Assembly: GCA_003573635.1 (NCBI GenBank)
Contig: QUTJ01031694.1
Span: 1-15,114, forward strand
From: Goniomonas avonlea
Taxonomy: Eukaryota > Cryptophyceae > Goniomonadida > Goniomonadaceae
Direction of reading: 5' to 3'
Length of the DNA: 15,114 nucleotides
The notes under the pieces: generated by a model
What the model was told of the DNA's origin: nothing
The model's input: the letters and a program-made list of their open reading frames with translations, nothing else
Databases searched by the model: none
Part shown: in pieces, positions 1-8,722 of the stretch
How positions within the stretch are numbered: the stretch's first letter is position 1
Layout of the letters: the number at the start of each line of letters is the position of its first letter
Translations under genes and position numbers: made by a program

Positions 1-113
1 CCTGCCCCTCCGCCTGCCTCTCCACCCTCCCCCTGTGCTCGTCACTTCAGTGACAGGGGCGCTGCTAGATGAAGCGAGCGGTCCTTTTGATGATGAGGAC
101 ATTGGATGGTGAT

Positions 114-172
114 GAGCACATTGCGGCTCCTTTTGAGCACATTGCGGCTCCTTTTGAGGACATTGCTGGCTC
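114..172. repeat. 21-bp tandem repeat, about 2.5 copies
   Basis: Two exact copies of a 21-base unit that begins GAGCACATTGCGG and ends CTTTT lie at 114-134 and 135-155. A diverged partial third copy follows (GAGGACATTGCTGGCTC). The length is a multiple of three, so it would add seven residues per copy if translated, but no convincing gene surrounds it on either strand. Confidence 0.8.
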
Positions 173-543
173 TCCACCGCCTGTTAAAAGGGCGCCCCTT
201 CCCCTTCCCCAGATGCAATTTTGCCATCTCGCCCTCTTGCCCTTGACTCTCTGCCGTCACCAGCTCCCCATTGCCTCGCAAGGCTCCCCTTGGCTCCAAG
301 GAGACGAGGCTTTCGTTGGTCCCGAGTCGCTCCTTGGCCATAGCGTCCTGTCTGAGGTGCGTCTTCTGAGCTGTGTTTGACAGCGGAGAGAGCGGGAGAA
401 TTCGAACCTCGATACCGTGACGTGGGCGGTCCATCTCCAGCGGGTCGAAAGTCTTCGGGGCTTGAGGAAACTCACAGTCTTGATCCCAAGCCACCCCATA
501 ACATAGCCCAAGCCCCGTCACTCGCATCGCATCCTCACACGAG

Positions 544-655
544 CGCATCGCCCTATCGCTTGCATCACCCGCATCGCTCATATCGCTCACTTCCATCGCC
601 CGATCGCTTGCATCGCCCGCTCGCTTCCATCGCGTATCGCTCCCATCACTCACAG
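544..655. repeat. Degenerate CATCGC-type short repeat
   Basis: The stretch is built from CATCGC, TATCGCT and GATCGCTTGCATCGCCCG words in irregular order. Read on the minus strand it stays open and gives a Ser/Asp/Ala-rich sequence, but that follows from the repeat composition and is not by itself evidence of a protein. Confidence 0.7.
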
Positions 656-682
656 CCACAAACGCTGGAGACACGTAGTTCG

Positions 683-1072
683 ATGTGCGGTTTGCGGGTA
701 CTCTTTCTAATCTGCCTCCTCCTCCAGGGCGTGCTGTCACAGAGCGACGTGATGTTCAAGTTCTCCCCCCGTCCTCTCTGCATGCCGCCCTTCCCCCACA
801 GCACCTCACACGCCCTCGGCGACCCGGCACTCCGCAACTCGGAAGACGTGGCCGAAGATCAAGGTCAAGGTCACGAATCGCAGCGCTCCGCCGTGAAACA
901 CCGCGCCAGTGATGACCGACAGGGACGAGGGCTTTCACCAGGCGGAGGTGGGTCAGGAGGAGGGGGTGGGGGGGGTGGAGGAGGAGGAGCAGCAGCTGAC
1001 GGTTGCTCCTCTGGAGGGCGCTGCGTCGACTCTCGAGGGTGTGAGGGTCGGGGCCAAGGTGCGCATGCTTGA
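683..1072 (+). CDS. Possible signal-peptide exon of an unidentified secreted protein
   Basis: The ATG at 683 opens a reading frame whose first 20 residues look like a classical signal peptide: a short n-region (MCGLR), a hydrophobic core (VLFLICLLLQGVL) and a likely cleavage site after the SQ at 19-20. After that the frame runs through low-complexity sequence and a poly-glycine tract (about 950-1010), so the frame past about residue 25 is doubtful. A GT donor at 749 and an AG acceptor at 801 would define a 53-nt intron, the size seen in better-supported genes nearby, and would move the message into a basic, Arg/Ser-rich frame ending at 912. The family is not recognised. It may be only a chance hydrophobic stretch. 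Confidence 0.3.
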   Translation: MCGLRVLFLICLLLQGVLSQSDVMFKFSPRPLCMPPFPHSTSHALGDPALRNSEDVAEDQGQGHESQRSAVKHRASDDRQGRGLSPGGGGSGGGGGGGGGGGAAADGCSSGGRCVDSRGCEGRGQGAHA

Positions 1073-1500
1073 ATACACTCTCCCCGCCCCCCTCGGTTGT
1101 CTGGCCACTGGGGTGCTGGTGTCTCTTGGAACCGACTCGCAGGCGAGCTTGCCCTGTATCGCAGGCCGGTTCGGCTTGTCACTCGCCGCAAGGCAGAGCA
1201 ATCTGCAACGCCGGGACGATCACGCCTGCTTGCTGTCGAGGCATGCCTTGGCGCACTCTTCTGCTCTCTATAACAGGAATGACAGCAATCTGCAACGCCT
1301 GGTGGTTGTGTGGTTCTCTCCCATTCTGCTGCGCTCTTCTCCACTCCTCAGCAACATGTTGTCGCAGGTAACGAGCGAGGGGCAGAGCGCTGTTTGTACT
1401 CCCGTGATTCCGTCAGGCTCCAAGTGCGTTCGCTCGATCGTAAATCTGCGTTCGTTCTCTCCCTGTCTCCTCCTATCTTCCTTGTCTCTTCCATGTCACT
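1073..1500. other. No recognised gene; short dispersed duplication
   Basis: The plus-strand frame from 909 to 2033 stays open through here (for example EEEEQQLTVAPLEGAAS just upstream), but no domain is recognisable. The 16-mer AGCAATCTGCAACGCC occurs twice, at about 1197 and 1284. Several AG|GT-like junctions exist, such as the CAGGTAACG at about 1367, so short exons cannot be excluded. Confidence 0.4.
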
Positions 1501-1502
1501 CC

Positions 1503-1592
1503 GTATCTCTCGTGTCTCTCGTCTCGTGTCTCTCGTGTCTCTCGTCTCGTGTCTCTCGTGTCTCTCGTGTCTCGTGTCTCTGTGTCTCTGTG
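1503..1592. repeat. TCTCTCGTG / GTCTCGTG minisatellite
   Basis: About 90 bases consist of alternating TCTCTCGTG and TCTCGTG words, fading into TCTGTG at the right end. The hydrophobic Val-Ser-Leu repeats that appear when it is translated come from the repeat and are not taken as protein evidence. Confidence 0.8.
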
Positions 1593-1781
1593 TGGGCCGC
1601 GGGTGCGGACTCGCTCACACGCGCCCACCAGCCTGGCGAGGACTCGCAACGACGCCAAGGCGAGAGCTCTCCTTGTGCTGCTGTCGGTCGTGAGTCCAAG
1701 GCGGACCTACGCGAGCAACGCCGTGGGTGTGTGGGAGCCGAGCCGAAGCACGTCAACGGTTCGCAGGACCACGAGGGTGAC

Positions 1782-1895
1782 GGCGATGATGTTGACGGTG
1801 GCAACGATGATGTTGACGGTGACGACGATGATGTTGACGGCGACAACGATTATGTTCACGACTGTGACGACGACGATGTTCACGACTCACAGGTG
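1782..1895 (+). repeat. 21-bp repeat encoding an acidic heptad (if translated)
   Basis: Units of 21 bases with the core GATGATGTTGACGGTGAC start at about 1782, 1803 and 1824, with increasingly diverged copies to about 1890. In the plus frame that is open from 909 to 2033 each unit reads as seven residues of the type N-D-D-V-D-G-D, followed by a further Asp/Glu-rich segment up to the stop at 2031-2033. The period is a multiple of three and most changes are silent or Asp/Asn swaps, which would fit selection on an acidic protein. The upstream part of that frame crosses the TCTCGTG minisatellite, however, so a whole gene cannot be drawn. Confidence 0.6.
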
Positions 1896-2061
1896 TCCGA
1901 GGGGTTTCGAGCCAATCGCAGTGGCTCACGCGGTCATGAGGAAGACAGCGATGACGACAATGGCAACGGCCGTGAACACGATTCGCAGTTGTTTGAGGGC
2001 CACAATCGTGGGTCGCAAGAAGAATATGGGTGAGAACGCGCTCAACGGATCGCAGGGATGA

Positions 2062-2779
2062 CCGCCATATGCACAGGCAACCATCAGAAGTTATCGGTCA
2101 GAGCGATGATGCCGGGTGATTATAAATTATAACTTGCTTTATTGAAATCTCGTTTTTTCAAGTGTTCACGAAAAGAGTAGACATTGCATTGACAGGAAGT
2201 CCCATATTTAGAGAGAGCACAGTACTTCCTTTTCGATATGAATTCTGCTCTTCTGTCAGCACATCTCATTGCCTAGGATGCACTAGTATCTGGGCTACCA
2301 CGCACAGTTTCTCTGTTTGGACGGGGGGCATGTGAGACGGATATGATGCTGAATAAAGAGAAGTGTTTCTTTATTCACCAAGAGGCACAATATAATGTAT
2401 TGGTTTTCCGGTTCGGGCGGCAAAGCAGGTTTTGTCGGGCAACCGGATCCAGCAGCCTTTGATGCTGACAGTAAGTACAGTACTAACGGAGCCAAAACGT
2501 TGAGTCGAAAAGCTCCCCTAGATCCGCTTGCGCGCAAAGCCGGAGTATATCTATGGTTAGTCTCGTGCCCGAGAATATTTAGTCGCATTCCCATGACTCA
2601 TCCCTGGGTCCACCACCACCCGCGTCTCTCGAGCCGCAACAGGTTTGGCACGAGTTTCACTGGCTCAACTTTTGTGTTCCAAAGCATTAAGTTGCTCTGG
2701 CTCTCGGCTCGTTCTCTCCCCACCGACCCGCACCGCCTGTCCCTCGGCAGAGGGAAGGGGTGTGCTTCGCCGTACGGTG
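2062..2779. other. Spacer without a recognised gene
   Basis: This stretch is more AT-rich than its surroundings at the left end (a TATAAATTATAA run near 2121). It holds AATAAA-like words on both strands, including a minus-strand AATAAA at 2370-2375, about 400 bases past the stop of the minus-strand gene at 2780. A plus-strand frame from 2395 to 2910 is open but shows no domain, and much of it overlaps the better-supported minus-strand gene. No repeat or RNA gene was recognised. Confidence 0.5.
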
Positions 2780-3592
2780 CTAATTATCCCAGAACGCCGA
2801 GTGGATATATATTTTGTTGCGAGTGTGGGGCTCAAAAAACCTATGAAGCCATTCCTGATCCCATTGTTTGGGAACTGGCCCAGCTAGTTCGTGCAGGAGG
2901 GTGTCAATGACCGAGAACCTCGTGCCGTTTTCGTGGGCAAGCACAGCAGTCCGCACGCCCCACATACCGCCCAGGAGCGCTGTGTCATGCCATGGGTTGT
3001 CGTGCATGGAGTGGAATGGCACGCCACTGTCCAGCCACTGGCGGACCGCAGCCACTTCTCTCGAAGAGATGGTCGAGTCAGCATCGCGAGACAGAGCAAC
3101 CTCCACGCATGCCGGATCATCAACCGTGAAAAATTGCCAGACCATCTGACCGGCGCCCCAGCCTCGCATACACTCGGGTACCACCACAACCTGTGCCTTT
3201 GGCATCCAGGAGCTGTTGGACGTCGTCAGGCAGAACAGTGTCGTCAATATAGACTCGCGCTCGGAATCCCCAATAAACCAGAGGTACAGTCATGGCATTG
3301 ACAACGGCACCTCGGACAAAAAACGGGTCGTTTCCCCACAAGGAATATGAAACCACGTGCGTGTTGGTACACTCCGGCCAGATCGCGAGTTGTTGTTTGC
3401 ACGTGGTGTGCAACCTCAGCAGCTGTGCACACAGCTGTCTTATTAGTCTTTCTCTTTTGCAGCTACTTTTCCTTTCGTCATGAGACCCTCAGGGGCCAAG
3501 CTGACCGTGAAGATCATGGACAGATCAGAGAACAAGAGGAGACTCAGAGCGGCTTTCTTGGTCCGAGCGGTGAACTTCACGGCCAGTGCCAT
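2780..3592 (-). pseudogene. Glycosyltransferase-like protein with signal anchor, frameshifted
   Basis: Exon 1 (3592-3467) starts at the first ATG after an in-frame TGA. It encodes 42 residues with a basic start (MALAVKFTARTKK) and a hydrophobic stretch, as in a type II signal anchor. A 44-nt intron (3466-3423, GTAGCT...GCACAG) joins it in phase 0 to exon 2. Exon 2 holds a conserved-looking domain: SYSLWGNDPF, then VYIDD, then SRDADS with ISSRE, FHSMHDNPWH, GGMWG, and a C-terminal DQEWL...HSAF. The acidic RDADS is compatible with the DXD metal site of a GT-A glycosyltransferase, and a signal anchor would place the enzyme in the ER or Golgi; both are inferences. The two halves of the domain lie in different frames that meet at about 3195-3205, where one extra base or two missing bases break the frame. 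A 31-nt intron ending in GCACAG could also restore frame, but it would remove residues that look like part of the domain. The cause may be a true inactivating mutation or a sequence error. The domain assignment is from memory of the motif pattern. Confidence 0.6.
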
Positions 3593-3664
3593 TGGACAGA
3601 GAGCAAAGAGAAATCATAGTTTCCCTCAACGTATACTGCAAAAAGGGATCTTGGGAGCCGCTGA

Positions 3665-3702
3665 CCGTCCGTCCGTCCGTCCGTCCGTCCGTCCGTCCGT
3701 CC
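3665..3702. repeat. (CCGT)n microsatellite
   Basis: About nine and a half uninterrupted copies of CCGT. It lies about 75 bases upstream of the start codon of the minus-strand glycosyltransferase-like gene, so it falls within that gene's likely promoter or leader. Confidence 0.95.
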
Positions 3703-3775
3703 TAGTGTAACTTTTTTGAATTTCGTAATTTTAACTTGAGGAGTGTATGCTAACGAATGTTGAACTCTAATCGAG

Positions 3776-3935
3776 GGTTGGCCATGCCTTCGTGGGGTCG
3801 CGTCGGACAACCCATGGGTTGGCCATGCCTTCTCCCCATTGGTTGGCCATGCCTTCGACCCAGAGGGGTTGGCCATGCCTTCGACCCAAAGGGCTGGCCA
3901 TGCCTTCCCCAGAGGGTTGGCCATGCCTTAAATCG
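3776..3935. repeat. ~25-bp tandem repeat with GGTTGGCCATGCCTT core
   Basis: Six copies of a 15-base core, GGTTGGCCATGCCTT (one copy GGCTGG), start at about 3777, 3818, 3841, 3867, 3891 and 3914. Spacers are 8-11 bases, often CGACCCAGAG-like, with a longer one after the first copy. The core contains the palindrome TGGCCA. It lies between two divergent genes (3592 leftward, 4397 rightward). Its translation on either strand gives a Trp/Pro/Ala repeat without protein character. Confidence 0.9.
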
Positions 3936-4396
3936 TTTCAGGTTAGGCCTTTGGAATCTCTGAGCTCAGGGTCGCGCTCAGGAAATCAGGGAAACTCAGG
4001 GAAAATCACCTACTTGTTTTCCTATCGTTTTCCATTCGTACCTACATGTTATATTAATCATTTCCCATCGTGGGACGCTAATGACAGGCTCGCTCAGAGA
4101 AACTCAGAGAAAAGTCACTTTGACAGCTCAGGAATTCCAAAGGCCTATTTCAGGTAGCGTTGAGGGAACAGGGCCCATATGGCCCGCTACTTGTAGATAG
4201 GCTACTGTAGTCAGCGAGCAAGGATCAAGCAAAAAACGCTATATCTTATGGATGAGCATGGATGAGGTTACATTGAGGTACGGGCTCGGCAGTAATCCTT
4301 TGGATAGAAGTTTCAATCCGGCAAAGGCTGCCAAAGCGTCTCCTTTGGCGAGGCGCCGAGGGCCGCGAGGCTTCATCGTTTGGCTTCGTTGTGGCG
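3936..4396. other. Spacer upstream of the membrane-protein gene; diverged duplication
   Basis: The words CTCAGGGAAA / CTCAGGGAAAATCACCT at about 3978-4010 recur, diverged, as CTCAGAGAAACTCAGAGAAAA at about 4092-4112. This suggests an old duplication of roughly 50 bases. No gene is recognised. The right part must hold the promoter and leader of the gene starting at 4397; no clear TATA box was seen. Confidence 0.45.
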
Positions 4397-5638
4397 ATGG
4401 GAGGTGTTGTGGTCGAGAAAGCAGAGTCGTACCAAATCTACTTTGGCTTCCTGTCTGCGTTGTACTTTAGTGTGCTTTTAACTTCATTGGTTGGGGCTGT
4501 GGCCCTTCGGTGGAGAGCTCGGGAACTTGGTTCCCCCGCTGTCTGTCGACAGATGTCGCTGTTCATTTTTATGTTTTCGCCATATGCTGCCTGTAGACTC
4601 TTGCTCGTCACTCTGTTCTTGTACACAGCTGCGGTTGATCCCGACAAACCACTAGCCTTGGCTCTGGCGTTGTGGGTCCCCCCTCAGAACTTGAAATCGC
4701 TCAGGAACGCACCGAGCCCACGTTGGTTTGCGCTCGTCTGGTTTTCATGGGCGATTGGCACCTGGTTGTACTTTGCTGTCAAAACATTTTTCAGTATGTG
4801 GCATGGTCTATGCATTCTTTTGCTGATCGCTCCCCCAGTATTTGTGTGGATCTTCCTGTTTCGCCGCCTGACAATTGCGCAAGTCGGTTTTCCGCCGCTG
4901 TCAATGATCCAGTATTGACACAAACACACACTTCAGGGAAGTTTACTCGCTCCTGCGGTCCGCACAGCGAAGGAAAGCGATCGGATTTTGTTTCGACAGC
5001 TCTTCGCCATTGGAGTCACCCTAAACCTCGCGTTGCTTGTGCCATTCGCTGCTCTTGTCGCCAAACTCTGCGTTGAGTACACCGAAGCGTTTCCAAGACA
5101 CAATTTTGACGCAACTAACCTAATCATTATGTTTGAAGCGGCGACCAGCTATCCAGGAGTGTTTGCGACTGCGGCTGCTGTTGCGTTTGCTGTGTGGGGC
5201 ACGCTGCTGGTTCGAGCGCTCCGCACCGTGAAAATGCTGCGAGGCCGAGCGAGCTCAACTACAACCCTGACCTTTGTGGCTGCTACGTGCTGCCTTTTGT
5301 TTTTATGCAAGGTATTGACTGAGGTTGCACAGAAGCCGAAGAATATATTGATGGACTCGTTTCGCAGGCAATTCTCTTTGCCGTGGACTCGTTCTCGCGG
5401 GTGTTTCAGCATGGTGTGGTCAAGTTTCCTGGTCTCACCCTGTTCGTGATTTATTCTGGCCTCGAGGTTCGACCCGTTGTCTGATGCAATCGGTGTTGAC
5501 TCGCACTTGCAGGGTCTACCATCGCTAGTGATGCTCACTCTCCTGCTGCATCAGGCACTGCAGATTCACAGGCAATGGAAGACCCACAGCAAAGGAAAGG
5601 AGCTTGTGACCCCATTACGACCAGTGTCATTTGCATGA
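4397..5638 (+). CDS. Polytopic membrane protein, TOM1/THH1/GPR137-like, four exons
   Basis: The model is 4397-4882, 4937-5311, 5368-5466 and 5513-5638 (TGA), giving 361 residues. The introns are 54, 56 and 46 nt, all phase 0, with GT-AG ends. The second and third are supported because a frame change or stop would otherwise cut the hydrophobic pattern. Seven to eight membrane segments are visible: YFGFLSALYFSVLL, MSLFIFMFSPYAACRLLL, FALVWFSWAIGTWLYFAV, LCILLLIAPPVFVWIFLF, IGVTLNLALLVPFAALV, FATAAAVAFAVWGTLLV, TLTFVAATCCLLFLCKAILF, and a last one centred on FVIYSGLEGLPSLVML. The final three segments, a basic loop before the second-last one (VRALRTVKMLRG) and the Leu-Glu-x-Leu-Pro-Ser turn in the last resemble the TOM1/THH1/TOM3 domain shared with animal GPR137. 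These are 7-TM proteins of endolysosomal or vacuolar membranes, bound in plants by Arf-like GTPases. The N-terminal half is less similar, so the family call is tentative; a multipass membrane protein is secure. Confidence 0.6.
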
Positions 5639-5821
5639 AAGCCAGTTGACAATTCGTGAGCTATTCACGCCTAAATCGTGTGCAAACCGCCGCAGTTTGA
5701 CACAGGGAGCAATTGAATTGAAATGATTGGAGAATCGAGTCTCAGTGAGAGGAACGCTGGATTGGTGACCAACGACGGGATGGGCCCACTCCGCCCTGAA
5801 ACTCCTTGTGGAGCTCGATTA

Positions 5822-5827
5822 AATAAA
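5822..5827 (+). terminator. Candidate poly(A) signal AATAAA
   Basis: AATAAA within TTAAATAAATAAC, about 185 bases past the TGA of the membrane-protein gene. It is the only such hexamer in a sensible position for that gene. Whether this organism uses AATAAA is not known from the sequence. Confidence 0.35.
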
Positions 5828-5953
5828 TAACAAGCAACTGCAACTGCAGCCAGAAGCACGCACCGCATCCCACAATATCCCTGGGCCCTCAGATCATGTC
5901 TCGAAATCTAGGTGTTGTGAGTCAAGCATTCCATCTCCTCTCGGATTCGAGCT

Positions 5954-5958
<5 letters not shown>

Positions 5959-5988
<30 letters not shown>
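5959..5988. repeat. (TC)15 microsatellite
   Basis: An uninterrupted TC run of about fifteen units, followed by CCTCCC. It lies in the spacer between the membrane-protein gene and histone H3. The minus-strand Arg-Glu repeat seen on translation is a composition artefact. Confidence 0.95.
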
Positions 5989-5992
<4 letters not shown>

Positions 5993-6840
5993 CCTGAGAC
6001 ACTGCCCCCAACTCCAGTCTCCAGAGTCCAGACCCATGCTCCAGAGATTGAATGACTCTGCTCGGTCGCGAATCAGGGCAGCGAAAGCGAAAGGAGGCGG
6101 CAATTCACGTGTACGTTTGGGATAACATGTGTTGTACAGGAGGAGCGCACCCCAGAGGGGTGGACTTTGGACTACCTTGGTTTTATTCCAGAAGTATCTG
6201 GTCCTTGTCCATGACCATGGTCGTTGCACCTGTTCCCTTGATGGCACGAACGCAAGTATGGTCCTTGAACCAGGCACACTCAGTTCACTCCCCGCCCGCG
6301 AAATTGACGAGAAGCCGGGGCACGAATATCACATAGGCCTCGTAACTGCAGAGCTGTCACACACAAAAAAGCCTTGATATAAAACCGTTGATTGCGCACC
6401 ATTCTCAGCTGATGGTAAAAATGATTGCCCAGCTCCGACCAGTGAAAAAATGGTCAACAGCGCATTCACACTGTAAATGGGCACCAACATCACACTGTGA
6501 ATCCCACCAAAATCCAGCCCCATCAAAGGCGCGTCCACTGGAGGGGTCCGAAGAAGTTCAGTGTCAGCCACGACTCAGACCACCCTGTCCAACCGCAAAA
6601 AGAGACCAAAGCTCGCGGGGCACTGAATGCACACAGCTCGGGGCTCTCATCTCACAGGCTCGACTCCAGCCTCCCCCCCACTGACCAACATCATACGCAC
6701 CGAGCCCCACTGTCAACTTGATGGTGTCGATTTCCTCACTTGTTCCCCTTTGTCAAACGCTCGACAACACCCAAGGATCCCACTTGTGGCCGAGTGCCGT
6801 AAAAAAACTCTGAAAATTTTGGGTGGTTTGGAAGCCCTCA
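5989..6840. other. Spacer with possible decayed coding remnants
   Basis: No intact gene is recognised. The plus frame ending at 6377 is protein-like after an acceptor-like TTTTATTCCAG at 6200 (CTCSLDGTNASMVLEPGTL, then a KPGHEYHIGLV segment). The same frame, broken by stops, resumes around 6395-6470 (FSADGKNDCPAPTSEKM) and 6530-6620. The minus strand of 6329-6571 is also open, with a hydrophobic stretch. The phrases CACACTGTAAATGGG and CACACTGTGAATCCC are near-duplicates at about 6467 and 6491. A relic of a gene or a missed multi-exon gene is possible. Confidence 0.3.
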
Positions 6841-6890
6841 CCAATCACATCTTTTGTGCTTCTTCCACCCCTGTTTGGGCGGTTGCCAAT
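6841..6890 (+). promoter_or_regulatory. Two CCAAT motifs upstream of histone H3
   Basis: CCAAT occurs at 6841-6845 and again at 6886-6890 (within the palindrome CCAATTGG), 45 bases apart and about 200 bases before the H3 start codon. CCAAT boxes are common in eukaryotic histone promoters. No TATA box is evident between them and the gene. This is a motif match only. Confidence 0.25.
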
Positions 6891-7061
6891 TGGGCTTGCA
6901 AGAAGTGATCTTTTTTTCTCTAATCAAATGTATGATCATACGACACTCAAAGATCCCCCCCCCGTCAAACAGGGTTACTTTACACGGATTCAAAACTCGG
7001 AGGGAAAACAAAGAAAGGGGATAGAGCGCAGGTTTACACAAAATCTGCTGACTTCCCTTGA

Positions 7062-7086
7062 ACAACAACCTCAACAACAACAAGGC
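7062..7086 (+). promoter_or_regulatory. CAA-rich 5' leader of histone H3
   Basis: The 25 bases just before the start codon are built of CAA triplets (AACAACAACCTCAACAACAA, then CAAGGC). They are unstructured and lack G until the last few bases. CAA-rich leaders are known to favour ribosome scanning and translation, so this may raise H3 output. The start context is AGGCATGG, with purines at the important positions -3 and +4. Confidence 0.4.
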
Positions 7087-7761
<675 letters not shown>

Positions 7762-8087
7762 GTTCACTTGCTCATCGCTCGATAGGCGCCTTTCTCATCT
7801 TTCTTTCCTTTCATCGCGTGGGGGGCATTCTCTGTGTGTCACCGCCCCGATAGCCCGTCCGTGTGATGAGGCGTGTGTATTTCGTTAAATTAAATTGATT
7901 GTTTGACTCTGTGTTTGTCTCGAACAACTGGAACCCTCATTTCTTAGCGTGATAACACCAAGGAACTCTTCCCATTGTTCAGCTCCTTTTGAGGGTCACC
8001 CGTGCGTTTGTCTCGAAGGGATCGGATATGGGAATCGAGTGATTTGAAAAACAGCAGTTCGAACTAAAACGATTTCCCGTCCAAGGT

Positions 8088-8267
8088 ATGAGTGAACGGG
8101 AGTTCAATCTTACTGTCCACTCGCCCGAAGGAAGAAACCTTGTCTCCAGGATTGACGAAGCGAGAGAAGGAGAGGGAGAGGGAGAGGGATCCTGGCCATT
8201 GCGATTCTCCGGCGCAGTTGTTGCCCTCCGACCCAAAAAAGCACACAAGTCGCTGCCTTTGATTTGA
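8088..8267 (+). CDS. Small ORF of unknown function (59 residues), doubtful
   Basis: ATG at 8088 to TGA at 8265-8267. The protein begins MSEREFNLTVHSPEGRNL, passes through a Glu/Gly run (EGEGEGEG) and ends in a basic segment (LRPKKAHKSLPLI). The first 25 residues look protein-like. However, the ATG is embedded in GTATGAGT, which is also a strong splice-donor sequence preceded by AAG, so this may be intron sequence. The minus strand is open here as well. No family is recognised. Confidence 0.2.
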   Translation: MSEREFNLTVHSPEGRNLVSRIDEAREGEGEGEGSWPLRFSGAVVALRPKKAHKSLPLI

Positions 8268-8619
8268 TCATATGTGCAGCAGCTGATATCTCGTTAAGCT
8301 GTTTTTACTCAGCGGGGAGAGGAGAACCCGAGACGGCTGAACACACCACGAATCAACCGAAACAGGTAACAGTGAAACAACGGCAAAACGGGTTCAGAGC
8401 GTTTTGAAGTGGAGTGGGAGGTCAATCTGTCAGGTTCAGATGTGAACAAAGTGCAGTGTCTGGAGCATGTGGGCCTGTGCACCCGAAGAAACGAAAGAGG
8501 GAGGCGAGGGGAAATCAAGCCAGGAAGTTGCGAGCAGCCACAAACAGGTAGCGCGAGAGGCAGCGAGCGAAAGAGGGAGAGTGCGAGAGGCAACGAGAGA
8601 AGTTTCTGTCCAAAAGTAT

Positions 8620-8625
8620 TTTATT
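8620..8625 (-). terminator. Candidate poly(A) signal on the minus strand
   Basis: TTTATT on the plus strand is AATAAA on the minus strand (context CGAATAAAATAC), about 100 bases past the TAA of the small minus-strand gene. The position and context are typical of an animal- or algal-style poly(A) signal. Confidence 0.4.
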
Positions 8626-8722
8626 CGGTGTCGGCATTTCTGCTGACAAGATGAATTCTCGACTACGAACTACCAGGGATGACGGCAATCGGAATAACAG
8701 TATCATTTTCTTGACTGAGCCC

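Larger units (their letters stand above)
7762..8722. other. H3 3' flank and spacer
   Basis: No AATAAA follows the H3 stop; a TTAAATTAAATTG run at about 7886 is the only AT-rich candidate for 3'-end formation. Further right, the spacer holds a GGAGAG run at about 8168-8189 and purine-rich GAGAGGCAGCGAG-type words at about 8550-8600. The only open frame worth noting is the small one at 8088-8267, listed separately. The right end carries the 3' flank of the minus-strand gene that stops at 8723. Confidence 0.5.

Noticed and set aside
42-740. Minus-strand open frame of 232 residues
   Set aside because: Its Ser/Asp-rich half comes from the CATCGC repeat and its other half overlaps the 21-bp repeat; no domain or splice support.
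1549-2061. Plus-strand frame with Thr/Met repeats over the acidic region
   Set aside because: It is an out-of-frame reading of the 21-bp repeat; the Asp-rich frame has the more plausible composition.
2395-2910. Plus-strand frame of 171 residues
   Set aside because: No domain is visible, and its right part is antisense to the conserved glycosyltransferase-like segment.
3165-3210. 31-nt intron as the explanation for the frameshift
   Set aside because: It has GT and AG ends and would restore frame, but it is shorter than any other intron here and deletes residues (VQQLLDAKG) that look like part of the domain.
3480-3710. Plus-strand ORF starting at the ATG at 3480
   Set aside because: It is antisense to exon 1 of the minus-strand gene and ends in the CCGT repeat; the minus frame has a signal anchor and splices in frame to a conserved domain.
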